Shown in pieces: positions 1 to 11,434 of a stretch of 64,000 nt of DNA. Both the position numbers and the translations under genes were made by a program. The stretch comes from Aspidiotus rigidus (Eukaryota; Arthropoda; Insecta; Hemiptera; Diaspididae): contig JAVHKY010000054.1 of NCBI GenBank assembly GCA_035079385.1, positions 14,364,501-14,428,500 on the forward strand. Direction: 5' to 3'. Numbering within the stretch: the stretch's first letter is position 1; each line of letters opens with the position of its first letter. The notes below the pieces were generated by a model. It was given only the letters and a program-made list of their open reading frames with translations, had not been told where the DNA came from and made no database searches.

Positions 1-38
1 TTAGTGTACACGTGCGTAGCATCTCGAATTATTGTAGG

Positions 39-45
39 TATATAG
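39..45 (+). promoter_or_regulatory. Possible TATA box of the cuticle gene
   Basis: TATATAG lies 83 bases before the proposed start codon at 128, a plausible distance for a core promoter with a short leader. The sequence is AT-rich and such motifs occur by chance; no clear initiator was identified. Confidence 0.25.
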
Positions 46-127
46 CTGTAAGTGTGATGAGAGCGTTGGAAATAATTCTCGTACATCTTTTCCTTTTCAT
101 TTCATTCTGTGCACTGCATGCAGAACT

Positions 128-3100
128 ATGAAAAAGGTATGCGAACTTCGCAGTTTTCGTGCACTAAGGGATCAAACAAATCAATATTCGTTTTTGTGCG
201 TTTTTCGCTCTCTCAATTAAAATTTTTCCTATGCGGTCCATACCTCGTTCGCTCATCAGTTATTGTATTTTTTTACCGACTTTAGAAGGTATGATCTGCG
301 AATGATCTCTGAAAAATTTTCTAAGGTTACATGAATGGCTTGTGGGACTTTGGAAAAAATTTCTCGAAGGTCCTTGAAAAGTTTCCAAGTTTGCCTTATG
401 TATATCTCAGAACCTAAATTTGGAATCATGCCGAAGTCGTTTATCTCTTGAAGAAAATTTTGCACAGTAGTTTCCCAGTATTTCGGGTTCAATTAGTGAC
501 TCTCTGAGTAAAATAATGTGAAATTAAGCCCGTGCATAAATCTTCATCTACGGCTTCTTTCTATGGACCGACTGATTTTGTATGTCTAAAATATCCAAGC
601 TTTGTATCTGAGAGTCACATTTGAATCTAAGTTCGACCGAATCAACACGAGTAGGTTGGTGCCCCTCCTTGAGATATACAAACTTTTTTTTACCCTTTCC
701 CAACCTCCATCTGATAATGTTAGACCGTTCCAACTGAAATTCAGATACAAAATTAAGAAAGGTAGGCAACACAGTGTTATAAAATTTCATGTAGGTATAG
801 ATGACAAATCTAGATACCGAGAGAAATTTAAAATAATGTACCTAATTTATCACACAGGTTTTTTGAGCTTCAAAAAGACCGTTTACGCATTTATTAATCG
901 ACAAGTATTTCATAGACGCATGTAGCCGTGAAAGAAATAGAACGTCGAGAAAAAGTTATGAAAGACAAGAGAAAAATTTAAATGGTGAGGAAAATGGTTG
1001 ACGCTATAAAAAATTATTAAAACGGTGTGGATGTGATTTGATAATTATTGTACCAGAAATGCTCGTTCTCCTTTTGCTGGCCGTCTGCGTTCGTATTTCT
1101 GATCGGGTGGTGCACATTCAGCAACAACCTTAGGCGTATAAGCTTAACGTCCTTTTTATGCATTTTTTACGAATTTCTTATCTTTATTTCCTGGACAGGT
1201 GCCCACACTAACGTACGTACGGTGATGACCTTGGGACTTGGAAAAAATTTCGACCATCCACTTTTATCTACATTAAGAACTACCTTTGAATACGACCTAA
1301 ATAAGAATATAATTACAAAAAGAGAAACCTGGGCGTACCTTGATGACCTTAATAATCTCAATTTGTTTTCTGGAAGCTACCGCTTTCTTTGCTTCCAAAG
1401 CATTCGGACACTCCTATATACCTCTAACCATACCTACTTACTCGGTTTGCCAAAAAGGCTTTTCCGGTATTTCATATTGCATACTCATTCTCCTATGTGT
1501 TATCAATCTGGTAGTGTTTCTAAGGTTGCTTTAGGAATGAATATAAGTAAGCAACCCGCAACAAACACTACCAGATTGATAACACGTTGGAGAATAAATA
1601 TGCAATATGGAATGCTGGAAAAGCCTTACTGTTGGTGCATCTTGTTTGCTTTTGTACTCACTTAGACTCTCATCAAAATCTTGTAAGAACATTGATTCTA
1701 TTGCGTGCATGGGAAAAACGAACCTGTTGCGTAGGATAAGTTGTCAGTAAAAAAGTTTCAAACTTGTCGTTCGTACAAGGAAATACTTACTTGTCTTTTG
1801 CAAGCAAGAGTCGGCGACTGTAAACTTGGCGTGTTTCTCCGTTGAATCTGACATGCTCACTCTCACGATGCTTAAACCGTTTTTCTTGGCGTCCAACTTG
1901 ATATTTCGTTATTTCCCTATAGTTTGGTATGGTAATATTTAGTGTTACAGCCAGCTGAAAGCCGGAAGTCGGATTCAGCCAAAGCTGAAAGCCAACTTCA
2001 TTCAAACCTTCCTGAGCCAAAAGCCAAATTTTTTCAGTTTCTTTTCAGCTTTTTAAATTTGTTGCAAAATAAAAATATCCAGTCCTTTGGCTATATACCT
2101 CTTATGGACTGAGCTTCGTCCATATACTGCAATGTTAAACGAGCGTGGAAACATGTATAACGTGCGGAGGACTCCAACGTAGGCAGCGCGGGTGAGTACG
2201 TGGAGGAGTAACAGATTCTTCTCCCTCCGCAATCAACCGCGTCGCCTATGTTGAGTCCTCCGCATTTTATTTTCTTATCATATCTTTTCACGGGTAAAAG
2301 TCGTCTTAGCTCAGTCCATAAGAGGTATATAGTCAAAGATCCAGTCCGGTTCAGTCAAGTGTTCAGCTGTAGTGCAGTCATCCGAAGGAGGTGAATACAA
2401 ACTGGAGAATAGGTATCTTCCACAAGTATGATGAAGTCCCAATTCTCCTGATCGTTTTATCTGGACTCACATTCGTTCATCATGTTGATGAGTCGAAAAC
2501 CAGTTGAATTAGGCCAGTGACTTTTTCCAAAAGCCAAATTTTCTAAGGGGTCCCGGTCGTAAGTTTAAGCTGGAAGTCGAGGCTGACATTTTCGGCTGCA
2601 ATACTCTGCATCAAATGCCTAAATGCCGTTTAAGTAATCTTTAGAGAAAGATGAAATCTAAATGAAATTCATCCCCCCTCCCCTTCTTTCTCTCGAAAAG
2701 TATATTTGAAAGCGCGCTCTTAACGAAGCCACGAAATTTTTGAGAAATTTTGAATCAAAGAAAATTGAGTCATGGAAAACAGTTTGTAACCACTTGATTG
2801 ACACACAACTAAACAGCTGACAGCTGTTGAGAAATTGAACAGTCCGAACATCAAAGCATTTTTTTAAAAGTCGATCTTCTTCACTTTTATAGAAGACTTT
2901 GTTGATGGAATTCTAATGAAGAAAAATCATTGAATTCTGTTTCGACAAGTTCGAGTATTTCACCCTGATGAGTAAAATCAAGTGAGCTTACAAGCAATTT
3001 TGTATATTCTATTCAGCGATAAGATTTTTTTATATTCATAATCCGTGTAAATTGATAGAGATTTTTCTTTTATAGCTTATCTTTGCATTCGTACTCATTC

Positions 3101-4457
3101 AGTTCGTGACGTCGACAGCCTCCCCTCACGGAGATCATTACGTGAGTATATATTTATCATACTAGAAAACAATAAGAATAGGAAATAAATTATTTATTTA
3201 TAAATATTCATAACAGGTATACGAGTTTTCACTACAGTAAAACAAAAAAAAATTAACAATTTTTCATTTTCAAGTCTCGGAAACTAAATGAAGGAAGGAA
3301 ACAGTCGAAGTCTACCTCTCCAAATCTTCATCAGGTGCTCTTAGTGTGAGAAATATACATAGCTATGACAGGCATGAGGAATCAGAGTAGGGCTTTAGTC
3401 AAAATCAAGGAATTCGACGCACTTTTCACAGTTATACTATGCCTTGAATTTTTTTTCCAACGTCACTAGACTAATCAAGAAAAACTCACGATTTTCTGAA
3501 AAATGGCTTCCAGCTTCTTACTTTATGTCAACTTCCTTTTTTTAGACTGCCTAAATAATTGACCTAATCATAACATTTTCGTGGCACTTATTGTTTTACA
3601 ATGGATGTCTTTATTGAATCACCCCACATCCTAAGAGTAAATCAAATCAATATTCAGGCTGTTCCTCTCGTCTCAGACACTGCAAAAGATGACTGCCCTC
3701 TAGCATACAGCATAATTTTACCTCAAGAAATTTCCAGAAATTTATCTGAAAAAACATTCAAATTTTTTCTACCTACTTCGAGGTTTCTCCATCATGTACA
3801 CAAATAGGAAGATTCTCTTTTCATTCAAACTAGTTTTAATAAGTCTTTTAATCATTTTTCCAGGCATACCCCAAGTACTTCTTCGAATACGATGTCAAAG
3901 ATTATAAGACCGGCGACGTTAAAAACCAATGGGAACAGCGAGAGGGCGACAACGTCAAAGGCCAATATACGCTCGTAGAACCGGATGGATCGGTGCGCAC
4001 TGTCGACTATACTTCTGACGAAAAAAGTGGTTTCAATGCAGTTGTCAAGAAATCGCAATTCATCAAAGTGCAAACGCATGGCTTTCCACACAGCTCCAAC
4101 GAGTACAAACTCAAGGAAACAGTCATACCCTCGCCCACTTCAAATCACAAATCAGACTCCGAAATAAAATTTGGAAACGGTGGTGGGGATTCCGGTAACG
4201 ATTTCGGTGGATACTTCTACCCACCTGGAGATTCGTACAGTCCACCCAGTAACAGTAACAACGACTTCTCATTTTCGCGAGTACGTTATCGTAGACTACC
4301 CGGTCTCTCAAAACCCTCGGCTAAGAGCAGTGGTCCCATTTTGTTTCCCGAAAGCGACGAGGATAATACAACGGCGACATCTAACGGCATCATGAATCGG
4401 AAAGGACGTCAAAATAGGCCCAAAAGTTTGGTCTCAGCCCTTTACCAACGAAGATAA
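128..4457 (+). CDS. RR-2 type cuticle protein (chitin_bind_4), three exons
   Basis: Structural cuticle protein that binds chitin in the procuticle through an extended Rebers-Riddiford domain. Proposed exons are 128-136 (Met-Lys-Lys, then donor gtatgc), 3076-3141 (after a pyrimidine-rich tract and ag; donor gtgagt) and 3864-4457 (after tttttccag). All junctions are phase 0 and give about 222 residues. Exons 1 and 2 join as a signal peptide beginning [12 protein letters not shown], cleaved near the Thr-Ala-Ser stretch. Exon 3 opens with the RR-2 core: [13 protein letters not shown], then [12 protein letters not shown], the [10 protein letters not shown] block and the closing GFNAVV. The C-terminal half is Gly/Ser/Pro/Asn-rich, then basic, ending at a TAA. 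A tiny first exon coding only the start of the signal peptide followed by a long intron is usual in insect CPR genes. Exon 3 is certain; exon 1 is inferred from phase and signal-peptide logic. Confidence 0.88.
1450..1635. repeat. Long hairpin (snap-back element) in cuticle intron 1
   Basis: Arms at about 1450-1533 and 1549-1635 are inverted copies with few mismatches. The core TGTTATCAATCTGGTAGTGT at 1498 pairs exactly with its complement near 1565-1585. The loop is about 15 bases (near 1534-1548). No protein is encoded; open frames here are shadows. It could be a foldback MITE or, if transcribed with the intron, a hairpin RNA. Confidence 0.75.
1939..2605. mobile_element. hAT-like non-autonomous element, old copy, interrupted
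   Basis: The right end, read inward on the minus strand, starts CAGAGTATTGCAGCC; the left end is TAGTGTTACAGCC. Both fit the C/TA-N-N-G opening of hAT termini. Subterminal Cys/Ser-type reading frames are absent; instead there are repeated AGCTGAAAGCC-like words. A diverged second copy lies at 48792-49755 with its interior in opposite orientation; for example GGAGAATAGGTATCTTCC at 2405 matches the complement near 49410. No clean target duplication was found, and the hAT assignment rests on the ends only. A smaller MITE is inserted at 2085-2338. Confidence 0.5.
2085..2338. mobile_element. Foldback MITE with 8-9 bp target duplication
   Basis: Terminal inverted repeats of about 30 bp include a perfect 25-bp stretch (CTATATACCTCTTATGGACT and the next five bases). 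Inside, GCGGAGGACTC-like segments are again inverted, so most of the 254 bp can fold back. ATCCAGTC(C) directly repeats at 2077-2085 and 2339-2347, as expected from an 8- or 9-bp duplication (hAT or Mutator superfamilies). No coding capacity. It sits inside the hAT-like element, so it arrived later. Confidence 0.8.
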
Positions 4458-4638
4458 ATTGAATGTTTTTCGTTGAAAACAAGATGAAGATTCTTTTTTA
4501 ATTCTTATTTCTCATGTTTTTATATTTTTTTGAAATTTTTATGGTTCCCAATTGTAATTATTGATAGATAATTAACTTTCAGTATTTTTGTACGTTTTAT
4601 TTAGTTACTGTAGTAATTTAAGATTAGATTTTGTTATA

Positions 4639-4644
4639 AATAAA
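4639..4644 (+). terminator. Polyadenylation signal of the cuticle gene
   Basis: AATAAA 182 bases after the stop codon, in an AT-rich 3' UTR, with T-rich sequence shortly downstream. It is the best placed canonical hexamer for the cuticle gene. Confidence 0.55.
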
Positions 4645-4657
4645 TCAATTGATGAAA

Positions 4658-5129
4658 ATTATCCAATTTTTTTTTTCAACAAAAATAGAGACGCAACCAT
4701 CTCAATTTTGTAAGATAGGGAAGTCTTCGATACAATTTTTCAAAGACAGTCGTTCGGAAAAAATGATCCAAACTATAACAATGAAGACGACATTTTTTTG
4801 ATTGGGGGTCACCCTGAAATTCGCGTCAGAAAATCGCGAGATGAAAATGACGTCACGAGCTGATGACGTCATATGAAATTGAAATAATTTCGACCTTCGC
4901 TACTTCGGAACCTGTACCCTTCGCCTTCATTATACCAAGCCTAACATGAGTATAGCTTTTATCACGACTAGTTTATGGAGTTTGAAGGAAAGGATCTCAT
5001 GTTTTTCTCAAAAGAGAAAGATCGCTAACACTCTTTTTTTTTTCAATTTAACGGGTGTTTTTAGCAAACGAGCCATTTTCTCAACTTATTCAACATCTTA
5101 GATATAACATTACAAAACTGAGATGGTGA
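4658..5129. other. Intergenic spacer, no gene seen
   Basis: No coding pattern. It contains a TGACGTCA word twice (near 4849 and 4863) and a degenerate version of the dispersed sequence also seen at 24.3 and 48 kb (TCGACCTTCGCTACTT near 4890). Confidence 0.4.
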
Positions 5130-5134
5130 CTATG

Positions 5135-5369
5135 TGTTAGAGGGCTTGAGCCCATCTCGTGATCATTCCCCACTAGGGAACAATAGAAAGGGTTAACCCG
5201 AGATGATCGGGAATCTACAGAGGCAGCGCGTGAACATGCACGATAGCGTGCACGAATACGACTGACGTACGAGCGTACGCGAGAGCAGCGAGTACTGCTG
5301 AACGGTAAGAGAAGGGAACGCGCTGCTAGCCGCGGACGGACACGGCTGTCTATACTACACACTCTAACA
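5135..5369 (-). repeat. Copia 3' LTR
   Basis: 235 bp, identical by eye to 13936-14170. Preceded, in element orientation, by the purine tract at 5370-5378 and followed by CTATG at 5130-5134. Apparent open frames across it are antisense or spurious. Confidence 0.93.
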
Positions 5370-5378
5370 CTCCCCGCC
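5370..5378 (-). promoter_or_regulatory. Copia polypurine tract
   Basis: Minus-strand GGCGGGGAG abuts the 3' LTR. It would prime plus-strand cDNA synthesis after RNase H cleavage. It is interrupted by one C but lies exactly where a PPT is expected. Confidence 0.7.
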
Positions 5379-6157
5379 AGGCGTGGCCGGACCCAAACAG
5401 CAACGGTTACTGAACGGAGAGGAGGTTGAGCGGCCTGGGAAAGAACATATCCTGGTGAAACCAGGACCTCAAGGGAAAACGGAGTGCCAAATGTCGGAAC
5501 TGATCCGAGGCTCATTCTGTAGAGCAAAAAGCTTAAACTCCGAGTGGACTGAAAGAGGAGAAACAATTACACTGAAAGGAAGAGGCATGAAATGCAAGGA
5601 ACAAAGCCAGAGTTAGTTTACAATTAATTCCAAATGAAAGGAAAGGAAAAGCGACAAAGTCGACCAATAAAGAAAAGTCCCATAAAAATGGAAATCGATG
5701 TACTGCAAAAATAATCACCGAGCATAAGCGAGTAAAGAAAGATCCTGTAGAAGGATACGGAATTAATAAGAAAATGGAAGTCAATACTTGACAGAAACTT
5801 GATAAAATGGAATAGTCAGCACAAACAATTAAATCCAAATAACATTGCAAAAAATCAATATGTATAATATGAGCAAGCCGAGAAAGAAAAGAAAAAGAAA
5901 ACGAATAACATTTCGACTTGACTGCCGAACAAGCAATACAGCTTGAGTCCTCTTCTGAAATCAGAAATACAAGGACAATAATGAGTGATGTGAAAGATCA
6001 GAAACCAACTGATCACGGAAGTGAGTGAACCCGGCTTCGGGTAATGCTTTTGTAAACACATCGGCTAAATTATCGACCAAAGGCACTCATACGAAAACAA
6101 TAGTATTGTTGTGTATTTCCACGCTGATATGGTGGAAACAGAGATGAACTGTGTTCT

Positions 6158-9100
6158 TCAAGGACTTCTGTTTGAGAGACTGGCTAGGTGGATGGTGGAT
6201 GTGTGATCCACATAAATAATTGGACTAGGTACGTCATAACTTAAGAACTCAAAGAGAGCTTTGAGTGAGACCACTTGTCGGCACGCCAAAGAGGCGGCGA
6301 CGTACTCAGCTGCGGCTGAAGAGAGATCAACGTGAGTTTGCTTCTTTGTTCTCCGTGAAATTAGGTCATCATAAGCAGGAGGAGTGTATCCTGAAGTTGA
6401 CCGGGCAGTTACCACGTTCGTATCTAACGAAGCATTTGGGGACCATTTAAGGAGGCTGGAAGATCCTGTATACAGGAGACCTTGGCGTAAGGATACCTCC
6501 GAAGTAAAAAAGAATTCGATGGACGAAGGCTTGCCAATCCGACACTGTCGGGTTCGTTTGCGCCCAAGCAGACGCATTGACTGCAAAGGCAATAGCGGGG
6601 CGCGTACAATTCATCAAGAAGATGAATGAACCGATAGCTTCCCTGGATTGTGAACAGGTGGTAGAGGAATAAATTCGTCAGGATTTGACTCTCATTTCTT
6701 CGAGGCTTCAATGGTCATAATAGAGGTGTCGATTTCGATGGATCAGAGAGAGAACGGCCGAAATTCTCAAGTAATTTGAGGGTATAGGTACTTCGGCTGA
6801 GAGAAGAAGAGAGGACGTTCGATCATATTATAAGCAATCTCTATTCCGAGAAACTTGTTCGGAGTACCGAGATCAGGAATTTTGAACTTTGTAGTTAATT
6901 CTTGAATAACTTCTCGCATTTTCTTTGATTAGTACCGACAAGGAGGATATCGTCAACATAAAGAACGAGAATGACGACTGAGGATACTCCATTTTTCGTG
7001 GATTTCCACTTAAAAATGCACGGCTTGGATACATAAGGCCTAAAGCCCATTTGCTGGAGAGTTGCACAAAATCTTTTGTACCATCTTTTTGGACTTACTT
7101 TTAATCCATATGGTGAGCGGAATAATTTCAGAACATGTACTTTAGGGTTTAAATTGTCTACTTCATATCCTTGCGGAAAGAACATATATACTGGTTTATC
7201 CAAGATACCAGGAAGAAAAACGACTTTGACATAATTGCTGAATATAATAGCCATGTTTCACGGTGATGGAAAGAACGGCAAGTATATCGCTGATATCAGC
7301 GACAGGAGCATATGTTTCCATAATATCATAGGGATTGGGGTCTGTAAAGCCACGAGCGACAAGGCGAGCTCGGAACTTGGAATTACCCTCTAGGTCTTCC
7401 TTGAGACGAAAAATCCATGTAGAATCAATTGTTTTAGTTCTTCGAGGAAGAGAGTCTCGAGTAAGAGGGACCCATGTGTGATTTTGCGCCATCGCCTTGA
7501 ACTCTTCATGATTTGCATCTTTCCACTGGACAGATTGTGGAGAATGAATAGCTTCCCGGGAGCGTGATAAACGCGCATAAAAGCGTTCATACGTCAGTGA
7601 GGTATCATCAAAAGAAGATGAAAGAGTGTCTGAGGGGTACTCAGATGAATCTCCCTGAACATGGGAATCAACTGATTTTTGTTGATATAATGGCGTGCAA
7701 GTAGAGTGGTAAATGGACGAGAGTCTTGCGCTAAAGGCTGTGAATCATCAGACGCGCATGGGTTGATAATGATCTCCAACACATTGGAGCCGAGGTAAAT
7801 TGGGTGTAGCTGGATAAGTAGTCCAGATTGTGAACTGGGCAACAGAGGGAGGGTACAGTGCACTAACTTTAGTACTAAGATAATCATAAAGATCATCGAA
7901 TAAATTGAGTTGCATTTTTAGAGGAGCTCTTTTATGGGTTGCCGGAGTATAATATTGATGTTCAGTTTCTACTGACCTAATTTTCCTCTTTTTTATTGGA
8001 GGAGGACGAAACGATTCGTCGTGTTCAAATTCGACATCAGCATCTGCTGCTGAAATAGGTCGTCCAAGTTTTATAGGGTCGCGGAAAGGAGTCTGTGCAA
8101 AAAGGGCCATAATGATGGCCGGAGACTTGAGATTCTTTGAAAGTAACATTTGAAACGTTCTGAATTGATCCTGTATCAGGATCTAACAATTAAGCACCAT
8201 TGGTTGATAAACCGGTGAAAAACTTTCGTTTAGCTCTATCTGTATATTTACCTACTTTCTTGAGCAGAGTTTCATGAGCAACACATCCGAATCTTCGGAG
8301 AGTTTTAAGTGAAGGCATTCGTTTGAAAAGAACCGTGCAAGGCATTTAATTATTCACCGCTTTTTGTGGTAATACATTGTATACGAGAGCGCCGTACGGT
8401 ACGGCGTTCCATGGCCCAGTCTAATGGACTTTGTAGTACAGTAATAGGGAACCATTTGATCCATCTCCTCAAAGAAACTTTCGAGTCCGACATGCACCTC
8501 ATTTTGAGTTATTATGGGGAAAATCATATCCATATCTGGAAAAATTGTCTACAATTGCGTAGATACATTCGTCTCTAGAAGGGTACGCCGGTGGTAAGAC
8601 CGGCTCTAGCACATCGGTATGTATAGGTGCGAGCGGGTGTGGTGCTCGAGTGCGAACTTTGGTAAGTAAGAGCTTTTAGCTTTGGCCAGTTTACAAGGGT
8701 GACAATCTCAAATGACAATCTTGGATTGAGTCTGAGATGGTAATGCCTTAAAGTTCAGGCAGCGTCTGCACAAGCTTGCGCATAACTGGTACGCTAGGAT
8801 GTCCCAACCGATAATGCCACAGACGGGCAAGTTGGCCACTTAATAGACCGGATTTCCTGTTCCTCTAATTTGTTAAGATCATCTAATGAACAATGAGGAA
8901 TGGAAGTCAGATATTCTTTTAGTTTGGACTGAGTCGTAAAATCATTGGTAAACTCTGAAAAAAAATCCGTTTTTCCTCGCTACAGAAGCGACTGCTTGCG
9001 AGTCCAACTCTGTTGGAACTCGTAGGTTGAAAAACCACAAGGCAGGGAACACAAGTAAAATAGAGCGAATAGACGTCGGAGACAAAGAGTCTTTATGGAC

Positions 9101-11434
9101 GACGTGCACTGAGTGCTTGAAATAAATTACTGGGTATCCTTGATCTGCAAAAGGACGAATCGAAAGATTTTCTCGAATATTGTCATAAATATTGAATTCA
9201 CCCAGATTTAAAATTGTAACACATTTCGGGAGAATATTCAAGTTATCGACTTAATAAATAGGTAGGCAGACATCCTCATTAGGATTTGCAACTGCTATGT
9301 TATAAGGAGCGTCGAAAGCTTTAATCAAGTGTAAATGATCGCCTGATGGAAACACAATTTTATTGCAGCCTGACCCTGAACATGCACGAGCAGTAATATA
9401 ATTTTTACCAGACGAATAGTCAGATTTGAGTGCACTTTTATGACGGCTTCCGCACCTGCGGAGTGACCCATATGCGATGAACTTTATAGGATAAGCTCAT
9501 TATTATCAGTTGAAGCTTTCCGATCTTCGGAATTACTTTTATTCGATCTTTAGATTTAGGAGGAGGATGGTTATTCCTTCGAGAAAGAAAGGAAGAATGA
9601 CGAGTATTAATTAGAAGAATCATTAAAGTTATTATCATTACGTCTTCGATCATAGCGATTATAGTATCCACCTCGTGCCCATCTCTTTCGTGAGTACTAG
9701 GTGCGACGATTGTGCACCAAGAAGAACAGTTATTTGTATTGTTTTGTGGCCGATTATGTGGTCTATTACCATTATTGATATTTTTATTAAATGTGGGTTT
9801 CGAATCTCTCGAATTAAACCCCCTTTTTGGTCCTTGCGGTATAAAGGATTGATAAGGTTTTCTTTCTAAATTGCGGCCCTTGGCGTGAGCCATTGAAATA
9901 AACAATTCTCAAACATGAGAATGAGGAACTTTTTGTGAATTATTATAAATCAGTTTATATTGATGGGCGTATTGTACTATTGCTGGGATAATCTGCATCA
10001 CAGATTCTTAAAAGCGACTTGAGACTATTTCATCCGAAAGATTAAACGTACTGTCGCAAATGTCGGAAACTTTTTTTTTTTTTTTAAATCGTAACATACG
10101 ACTGCGGATTTACTTTAAGGGAGACATACTGCACATTCATAAGCTCTCTGAGCTCAGTATCGCCTTTCGTCCCGGAATAGCCGGGACGTTTTTGACTCTC
10201 TAGAGTCTGCATGACTTCAATTGGATTGATTATATATGCGATATTTTATTCAAGTCGCTCACCGAGAGTCGTTGAGCAATTATTTCAGGAAATCTGATTT
10301 TATGGAGAGCAAGAATCGTATTATCGTTCGTGGGGGAGGATGATTTTGTGGGTCAATGACGTGTAATAGCCCTGGAGCCTGCAGGGTATAATATAAATAC
10401 TGTTTCCAAGTCTCAAAACCAATCCCTTTGCCCAAAACAACATTAGCGGCCAGTTGATAAAATTTTAAAGTAAGTAAACTATTATTAAACTCACAGATGG
10501 TAATTGGCTGCGGTGCAGCAATTGACAATGCCTTGATGGCAAAAGAGGTGCCGGAGATGACGTATTCATCGGCTCAACTTGAGCTTGCCCATTCTTGGGC
10601 GGTGGAAGAGAATTAGTTGAAATTTTGCAGGAAGAGTCTCATGATTTTCTTAGATAACGAACAACCACGGGTTTTGGGTTGTATCGGCGCTTTAGTAACG
10701 GGGGGAGGTGGTGAGTAAGTTGGTATCGATGGTGGCAGTTTCAAAGGCATGCCATCAGACAAAGTTTATAAAGCCTGAATTGCTGTCAAAAATCGAGGAG
10801 GCTCTTGCCTCTTTAAAATTTGTTTCACTCTCTCGAGTAAGACATGAAAATGATGAAATAAAGGACTCACCAACTCTTGAAACACCTACCATACCTGTGC
10901 CTCAGTCTACTGAGGAGGATTCTGCTCCTCAGACCAATTAGGAGCTGGGGAAGAAAAAGAGTTCATATTAAATTGAGATGTAGATGTGGGAACGTGAGAG
11001 AAAGAAGACAAGGAGGTATGTTTTACTTTCAAATTGATTATAACTTTTTACTTTGAGGTTTAATCAAATTTACACTTTCGAAATGCGGAGCATTTTTATG
11101 AGCTTTCGCCCTAGAACTCGTAAATACATCTCCGTGCTTCTTATTTTTGCTGGGAGGTGCCTCCTTACAAGAAGGTTTCTCCCGTGACGGATTTCTATTA
11201 GACTGGTGATGAATTACGTTTCTTTTCAGCAGAGGCGTGAGAGTTTTCCTGGTGACATTGCACTTTAGGTTGATTAACAGGGTCACTTTCAGGCTTTGTT
11301 GTGTCTTTGCGCAAAGCGCTAGGTGCAGTAACCTCAGTAGGCGATGAAATCTGCTCTTTAAAACTTTAAGAATCGGTATAATTCAAAATACTGTCCTCCT
11401 CCGCGGAATCATTAAATTTTGAAGGGTCATTCAT
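6158..11434 (-). pseudogene. Copia gag-pol remnant
   Basis: Order on the minus strand: gag from a likely ATG at 11434, with a gag block ETWKQYLYYTLQAPG near 10.4 kb and a basic RG/N-rich tail near 9.65 kb. Protease remnant near 9.25-9.4 kb, where the expected Asp-Ser-Gly reads Gly-Ser-Gly. Gag-pre-integrase WHYRLGHPS (8793-8819) and CHPCKLAKAK (8674-8703). Integrase start APIHTDV near 8.62 kb and C-terminal LRRFGCVAHE near 8.3 kb, with the second catalytic Asp and the Glu region apparently deleted. RT from 7.5 kb with ARLVARGFT, SPYGLK and YVDD (6949-6960). RNase H with STSGY and SSAAAEY, where the catalytic Glu of the usual SSxEAEY motif reads Ala. At least five one-base frame changes and several stops break it. 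It cannot encode a working polyprotein. Confidence 0.9.

Noticed and set aside
1048..1665. 205-codon plus-strand frame in cuticle intron 1
   Set aside because: Overlaps the hairpin at 1450-1635 and has no recognisable domain. A signal-like [11 protein letters not shown] in another frame at 1057 lacks a donor that fits.
5090..5566. 158-codon frame across the 3' LTR, repeated at 13930-14328
   Set aside because: Arises from the Arg/Ser-rich translation of the LTR; both copies diverge outside it.
10708..10941. 77-codon plus-strand frame with an acidic C-terminus
   Set aside because: Antisense to the gag region of the Copia element.
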